The translations under genes and the position numbers were made by a program. Of a stretch of DNA of 64,000 nucleotides, positions 59,615 through 64,000 are shown piece after piece (position 1 is the first letter of the stretch; each line of letters starts with the position of its first letter). The notes below the pieces were generated by a model that was not told the DNA's origin, made no database searches, and saw only the letters and a program-made list of their open reading frames with translations. The DNA is from Hymenobacter polaris (lineage in GTDB: Bacteria; Bacteroidota; Bacteroidia; Cytophagales; Hymenobacteraceae). The stretch lies in assembly GCF_012927305.1 (NCBI RefSeq), contig NZ_JABBGH010000001.1, positions 248,001 through 312,000 of the forward strand, written 5' to 3'.

Positions 59615-61006
59615 TTAGGCTTCGATATTGTCGAGGTATAAGATACGGTCAATATTGCAAATTACTTTTCTAATGAGAGTTGCTTCAGATGATTTCATTA
59701 TAGAAATAAGAGAATATATTTTCTTGGCTTGTTCTAATACATATTCTTTGTTCTGAATAATAAAGTCAGCACTCAGATGACTAGAAGCTTCAATTATTCG
59801 CTTTAAATGGTCTTCATATAACTCATCAGCAATATTGGTTTTATTTATTAAATTATTATATGCAAGTGTGCGAATAACCTTTATCTTGTCAGACGGCTTT
59901 ATCTCATTATGCCTTTCAAATGCCAATTGTATTGTTTCATCTAGAGTTTTTCCAACTTCAATATGGAGCTGTAATGACGTTATCAATACACCTTCTTGGT
60001 AAAGCTCGTCTTTACTATCATGCTCAATTCTTCTTAAAACTTCGTTCTTTGTCTTAATAACAACGTCTGCGCCTTCAATGCTATTTATTAGTTCTATAGC
60101 AGTTGTTTTTGTTAAGTCTGCTTTGTAGATAAGAAAAAATAATGGGTTATACTGACTGGAAGAAAAAGTCAGTTGTTGTAGCATTAAGTTTGGATGCTCA
60201 CACGTTTGATTAAAGAAGCTTTCATAAATATCAGCTTCTTTAGATAAGACAGGTTTTGCTGTGGCTTCAACTTCAATCTCACCCTTTACTACATATGCTG
60301 GGGCTCCATCTCTATCTACTAGTTTCCCATGTTTGATTAAGTTTAGTTTCTTAAGTGTATCCTCATGTAATACAAGCTTTTGATTATTCTTACTTCCTAA
60401 ATCAACTTCTCCGCTCTCAGTATTAACGAAGGCTACGTTGTCAATACCTATATCCTTTATTTTTTGCATCGATTCAATAAATTTATTGACTCTATTCTGA
60501 ACTTCTTCATCTAGTATTTTTCTAAGGTCAGCAGATTCGATTTTAGTAACTTGTGCCGGATAGCGGTAATATATCTCGCCTCTCTTAACTGGTCCTGAGT
60601 CTACTTTGACAAGCACTGGCTTGCTATTGGCTTTACTTATGGTTAAAAAACCTATTAGCAATCCGACGTATCTATTTGTGTAAAATATATAATCAATATT
60701 TCCATCTAAGCCATTTCTAATTGTAGTGCTAACATATCTATTATCAAGATTTTCATACTTGTCTTTTATGCCTACTAATTCATGTGTGTCAGGGTCTATG
60801 CCAAAAATAATTGTGCCTCCTTCATTATTAGCAAAACCTGCAATTGAGGATAGGTAAGCTTTGTCTATAGTTTCCCCATTTGTATGAAGTGACTTCTTGA
60901 ATTCAAGAAAGGAACTTTCTTCAATTCCAGTAACGAGCTTAGGCTTTTCTACGTCGACACTTGCTTTGAACAAAATGAGCATCTCTGATTTTGCGTTATC
61001 AATCAT
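59615..61006 (-). CDS. AlbA_2/Schlafen-type ATP-binding domain protein, AT-rich
   Basis: 463 residues. 'EESSFLEFKKSLHTNGETID' and 'IAGFANNEGGTIIFGIDPDT' form the AlbA_2 (Schlafen-like) domain near residues 28-75, seen in many predicted regulators and defence proteins. The middle and C-terminal parts ('NVAFVNTESGEVDLGS', 'LVLHEDTLKKLNLIKHGKL') contain a possible winged-helix region but no motif that I can name. The whole gene is strongly AT-rich, lacks CCTAGG and stands out from its GC-rich neighbours, which points to horizontal transfer. It sits tail to tail with the giant ATPase gene. Confidence 0.8.
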   Translation of the reverse strand: MIDNAKSEMLILFKASVDVEKPKLVTGIEESSFLEFKKSLHTNGETIDKAYLSSIAGFANNEGGTIIFGIDPDTHELVGIKDKYENLDNRYVSTTIRNGLDGNIDYIFYTNRYVGLLIGFLTISKANSKPVLVKVDSGPVKRGEIYYRYPAQVTKIESADLRKILDEEVQNRVNKFIESMQKIKDIGIDNVAFVNTESGEVDLGSKNNQKLVLHEDTLKKLNLIKHGKLVDRDGAPAYVVKGEIEVEATAKPVLSKEADIYESFFNQTCEHPNLMLQQLTFSSSQYNPLFFLIYKADLTKTTAIELINSIEGADVVIKTKNEVLRRIEHDSKDELYQEGVLITSLQLHIEVGKTLDETIQLAFERHNEIKPSDKIKVIRTLAYNNLINKTNIADELYEDHLKRIIEASSHLSADFIIQNKEYVLEQAKKIYSLISIMKSSEATLIRKVICNIDRILYLDNIEA

Positions 61007-61052
61007 GTGGTTGCGTAATGATGAGATGTGAGACTGTGATGCTAAGTAAGCC

Positions 61053-61886
61053 CTAACTCCCCCTTATCTCCTGCTTAATGCCCTCCACGAACTCGACGAA
61101 CTCGGGTTCGCTTTCCACGTCGGGGTGCCAGGCCAGGCCGAGCTGGGCCAGGTTGTACTGGTGGCGGGGACTGAGGGTGGCGCCGGGCAGCAGCTGACCG
61201 GTGTCGGGGCTGCGCTCGGGGGCTAGCAGCCAGAGGCGGTCGGCCAGGGCGGTGGTGGTGGCAATGTCGTGGCTCACGATGAGCACGGTGTTCAGCTCGT
61301 CGAGGGTCGTCACCTCCACGATGAGGCGCTTTACCTCGTCAATCATGGCCACGTCGAGGCCCGAAAACGGCTCGTCGAGCAAAATTAGGTGCTCGGAGCA
61401 CAGCAGCTGCTGGGCAATGGCCGCCCGCTGCCGCTGTCCGCCCGAGAGGTGGGCCGGGTACTTGCGGGCGTGGGCCGCCAGCCCAAACCGGGTAAGGAAG
61501 TGCGCCACCCGGTCGCGGGCCTCGGCGGCGGGGTGCCGGCGGCGGGCGGCCAGCAGCAGGTTGCCCTCTAGGGTGTAGTGCCCGAACAGCGGATATCGCT
61601 GCTGCACGTAGCCCACCATGCCGGCCTGCACGGGCTCCTGGGCTTCGCCCACCAGCACCGTGCCGGCGGTGGGGGCCGCCAGCCCCGCCAGCAGCCGGCA
61701 CAGCACCGACTTGCCAATGCCCGAGCGCCCGTAGATGCCCACCACCTGCCCCTGGCTCAGGCCGGGCCGCACCACGTCGAGCACCTGGGCATTGAGGTCG
61801 CGCAGGATAAGGTCAGGGCCGTAGCGCATCGACACGTGGTCGAGCGTGAGCAGGGGCGATTTGTAGGAATAGGGAAGGGGATGCAT
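61053..61886 (-). CDS. ABC transporter ATP-binding protein (nitrate/taurine type)
   Basis: 277 residues starting at the ATG at 61886. Walker A 'GIYGRSGIGKSVLCRLL', Q-loop 'VGYVQQRYPLFGHYTLEGNL', signature 'LSGGQRQRAAIAQQLL', Walker B 'LILLDEPFSGLD' and switch His 'IVSHDIATT' are all intact. The type fits NitT/TauT importers. The permease gene lies directly upstream on the same strand, separated by a palindromic element. Confidence 0.93.
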   Translation of the reverse strand: MHPLPYSYKSPLLTLDHVSMRYGPDLILRDLNAQVLDVVRPGLSQGQVVGIYGRSGIGKSVLCRLLAGLAAPTAGTVLVGEAQEPVQAGMVGYVQQRYPLFGHYTLEGNLLLAARRRHPAAEARDRVAHFLTRFGLAAHARKYPAHLSGGQRQRAAIAQQLLCSEHLILLDEPFSGLDVAMIDEVKRLIVEVTTLDELNTVLIVSHDIATTTALADRLWLLAPERSPDTGQLLPGATLSPRHQYNLAQLGLAWHPDVESEPEFVEFVEGIKQEIRGS

Positions 61887-61899
61887 GGTAGTTCCGTTT

Positions 61900-62043
61900 A
61901 CCCCACCCCCGGCCCCTCCCCTCCGGGGGAGGGGAGCCACGGCGGCGCAGGTGCCAGCGGCAGGCAGTTTTTAATAAAGAGCAAATTAATTTTCAGGGCT
62001 ATTAGGCTCCCCACCCCCGGAGGGGAGGGGCCGGGGGTGGGGT
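61900..62043. repeat. GC-rich palindromic element (family C), intergenic
   Basis: 'ACCCCACCCCCGGCCCCTCC' at left and 'GGAGGGGCCGGGGGTGGGGT' at right enclose a centre that is AT-rich (TTTTTAATAAAGAGCAAATT). It lies between the ABC ATPase and permease genes. Confidence 0.92.
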
Positions 62044-62049
62044 AGAACG

Positions 62050-62910
62050 TCAGGCCTTCCCCAGCCCCGCGTACGGAAACAACGTCCGCCTAATACCTTC
62101 AAACGCATAGTCCTGCGCCACCCCTAGGGCCAGAATCACCAGCTGGATGGCCAGCACGCCGTCGAGGTGCAGGTAGCGGTTTTGCTTGTAGAGCAGCAGG
62201 CCGAGGCCGCCCTCGCTCTGGTAGAGCGTTTCGACGAGCGTGATGAGGGTCCAGATGATGGCGAAGTTCTGGCGCACTACTTCGAGCATGTCGGGCAGCT
62301 TGCCGCGCACCACCACCTCCCAGAAGCTGCCCCACTCGCCCAGGCCCAGCGTGCGGGCGTGGTCCAGCTCCTCCTGCGTGGTGCCCAGGATAACCTGGGT
62401 CATGCCCGTGACCAGGTACACCGTGGCCCCGAACACCAGTACCGAGAGCTTCACCTGGTGGCCCGACGAGAGCAGCAGGGCCATGAAAAACGTGAGGCCC
62501 GTGAGGGTGAGGTAGCGCAGCTTGGAGGCCGCAAACGCCAGCGGCCGGAAAAACGGCAGCGCCGTGAGGTAGGCGATGCCCAGCGCCAGCAGTGTGGCCA
62601 GCCCTAGGGCCTGCCAGGCAGTGGTCAGGCTGGCCCACAGCTCCTGCAGTAAGCCTTGGCTGGTAACAAGGTCGCCGAGCGCCCGCAGCACCTCGCTCAG
62701 GCTCGGGAACAGGCGCAGCGGCAGCCACAGCCACAGCGCCAGCAGCACCAGCGCCTGGGCGGTTACCAGCGCGGCCAGGGTGGTGCGGCGCGGGTGGGCA
62801 TTGGGGGTGAAAAGGACGCCAACCCCACCCCCCGGCCCCCTCCCCGATGGGGAGGGGGAGCCTAACGAATAATCGGGCTTGGATTTGAGGAAAAAGGCGA
62901 GTGCATGCAT
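62050..62910 (-). CDS. ABC transporter permease (NitT/TauT type)
   Basis: 286 residues by the ATG at 62910. Five to six transmembrane segments are visible. 'WASLTTAWQALGLATLLALG' and the EAA-like loop 'DHARTLGLGEWGSFWEVVVR' mark the binding-protein-dependent permease family, and 'NFAIIWTLITLVETL' follows. The first ~30 codons lie in the left arm and centre of a palindromic element, so the N-terminal Pro/Gly/Ser stretch is repeat-derived and the native start may be lost or further in. Partner genes flank it on both sides. Confidence 0.85.
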   Translation of the reverse strand: MHALAFFLKSKPDYSLGSPSPSGRGPGGGVGVLFTPNAHPRRTTLAALVTAQALVLLALWLWLPLRLFPSLSEVLRALGDLVTSQGLLQELWASLTTAWQALGLATLLALGIAYLTALPFFRPLAFAASKLRYLTLTGLTFFMALLLSSGHQVKLSVLVFGATVYLVTGMTQVILGTTQEELDHARTLGLGEWGSFWEVVVRGKLPDMLEVVRQNFAIIWTLITLVETLYQSEGGLGLLLYKQNRYLHLDGVLAIQLVILALGVAQDYAFEGIRRTLFPYAGLGKA

Positions 62911-62996
62911 GATAGCATCGAAGAAAAAAAGGGTGGTAGCGCCTGTGCTGCCTCGGCTCCCCCTCCCCATCGGGGAGGGGGCCGGGGGGTGGGGTT
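62821..62996. repeat. GC-rich palindromic element (family C) over the permease start
   Basis: 'AACCCCACCCCCCGGCCCCC' opens the left arm (62821-62862) and 'GGGGGCCGGGGGGTGGGGTT' ends the right arm (62955-62996). The centre holds the permease start codon. The right arm ends in the stop codon of the gene upstream. Confidence 0.9.
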
Positions 62997-64000
62997 AATT
63001 ACCCAGCACTACTTCCACGCGGCGGTTCTGGGCTTTGCCGGCTTCGGTGGCGTTGCTGGCTACCGGCTCGGCGGCGCCGTGGGCGTACACCTGCACGCGG
63101 CCCTGGGGGAAGGCGCTGTGGCTGCGGGCTTCGAGCCAGTGGGCCACGGCTTCGGCGCGGGCCTCCGAGAGCTGCTGGTTGGCGGTGGGCAAGCCGGTGT
63201 TGTCAGTGTAGCCGTGCACGGCCACTTTGAGGCGGCCGGCCACCACCAGGTCGTCGAAGAGCTGCATGAGCTCGCGCTGGGCGGCGGGGGTGAAGGTGCT
63301 CTGGCCGGTGTTGAACTCGATGTTCCAGGCGCGCTTGCTCACGCTACGGCGGATTTCATCGTCGGCGGCAAACTGCTGGGTTTCGGCCGGGGCCAGGGTT
63401 TTGCCGGCGTACTGCTTTTGCAGCTCACGCAGGGGCGTCAGGTCGAGCATCTGGGCGAGGGGCACATAGCTGGGCAGCTCCTTGGGGTAGAGGTGGCTTT
63501 GCACGTCGCCGAAGGTTTTGTACACGGCGGCGTAGATGTTGGTGCCGCCGTTGTCGAGGCCGAAGAGCGTGAGGTTGTCGCTGAAATTGAAAGCTTTGCT
63601 GCCGCCCAGCTCCACCACCTGGCCGGTGCGGTCGGCCTCGGTGGTGCCTTTGTAGTACTTCAGCCAGTAGGCGCCGGGCTTGTCTTTGTCGCCGTACACC
63701 TGGGCCGAGATGTCGGCGGCGCGCGCCAGGGCCTCGGGGTGGCTTTTCACCTGGTCGCCGGCCACGGCCAGGGCGGTTATCAGGGCTTTCACGGCCTTGG
63801 GGTGGGCGTCGTACCAGCGCTTGGTCGTGACCATGATGTTGGGCATCTGGTTGCTGTAGTCCTTGGTGCTCACGATGTTAACGAGGCCGCCTTTCTGCTT
63901 GGCGATGTTCACGTCGCCGGGCGTCCAGGTGGCTACGGCATCGGCGGTTACGTCCTGGGTGGTGCCGGTGCGGCGGCCGTTCACCACCTTCTGGCGGCTT
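62995..64000 (-). CDS. Substrate-binding protein fused to an OmpA peptidoglycan-binding domain (5' end outside window)
   Basis: The frame is open to the window edge, so the N-terminus is missing; about 335 codons are visible. The first part resembles the second lobe of a NitT/TauT substrate-binding protein ('DYSNQMPNIMVTTKRWYDAH', 'FSDNLTLFGLDNGGTNIYAA'). It is fused to a C-terminal OmpA-like domain ('IEFNTGQSTFTPAAQRELMQ', 'VAVHGYTDNTGLPTANQQLS', 'GKAQNRRVEVVL'), which binds peptidoglycan. The binding protein would thus be tied to the cell wall and not free in the periplasm. It is the first visible gene of an ABC operon with the permease and ATPase. Confidence 0.88.
   Translation of the reverse strand, partial: SRQKVVNGRRTGTTQDVTADAVATWTPGDVNIAKQKGGLVNIVSTKDYSNQMPNIMVTTKRWYDAHPKAVKALITALAVAGDQVKSHPEALARAADISAQVYGDKDKPGAYWLKYYKGTTEADRTGQVVELGGSKAFNFSDNLTLFGLDNGGTNIYAAVYKTFGDVQSHLYPKELPSYVPLAQMLDLTPLRELQKQYAGKTLAPAETQQFAADDEIRRSVSKRAWNIEFNTGQSTFTPAAQRELMQLFDDLVVAGRLKVAVHGYTDNTGLPTANQQLSEARAEAVAHWLEARSHSAFPQGRVQVYAHGAAEPVASNATEAGKAQNRRVEVVLGN

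Overview
The window looks like chromosome of a GC-rich Bacteroidota, most likely Hymenobacter or a close relative. The sequence reasons are a type IX secretion sorting domain on the first protein, promoters of the Bacteroidota form (TTG, about 19 bases, TAnnTTTG) instead of -35/-10 boxes, few recognisable Shine-Dalgarno sites, a eukaryote-like GT3 glycogen synthase, and dense coding sequence of high GC. The palindrome CCTAGG is strikingly common (about 80 by hand count), and the intergenic spaces carry several families of long palindromic repeats.

Layout. 0-12 kb: the end of a T9SS cargo protein, a GH13 branching-type enzyme, nitroreductase, GT3 glycogen synthase, a DUF4198-like protein, a STAS protein, ribonuclease Z, a queuosine-precursor transporter and trpS. 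12-14 kb: a conserved unknown, a gene-free stretch with several hairpins, and two tRNA-Ser genes with a clear promoter. 14-30 kb: mixed metabolism and stress genes (YihY, thioesterase, MBL hydrolase, GNAT, GH43, pncA, mqo, a BLUF photoreceptor, a 2H phosphoesterase, a frameshifted CatB acetyltransferase, a spore-photoproduct-lyase-like radical SAM protein, Rof, NUDIX, a formate/nitrite-type channel, PhzF, a TPR protein). 30-47 kb: regulators (LytTR regulator, hybrid kinase, KinB-like kinase, sigma-54 activator) among ruvC, a flippase-like protein plus glycosyltransferase pair, cytochrome c, pullulanase, a PqqB-like hydrolase, an aspartyl protease and a phytase-like lipoprotein. 47-50 kb: ElaA-like GNAT, then a small accessory cassette (AAA ATPase overlapping a candidate PD-(D/E)xK nuclease) and a truncated alcohol dehydrogenase.

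50-64 kb holds the most coherent system: PspA/IM30, a YqiJ-like membrane protein, a flotillin and a 1674-residue coiled-coil AAA ATPase on the plus strand. Facing them on the minus strand are an ABC ATPase, its permease and a substrate-binding protein fused to an OmpA peptidoglycan-binding domain. An AT-rich Schlafen/AlbA_2-type gene sits between the two arms. I read this as an envelope-stress module, possibly linked to an ABC importer, with a foreign gene inserted.

The clearest structural oddity is a GC-rich palindromic element. It occurs at least five times, four of them in this last region. Two copies lie in frame inside coding sequences (the glycosyltransferase and the giant ATPase) and a third covers the start of the ABC permease. 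No transposase, CRISPR array, rRNA or prophage was seen.
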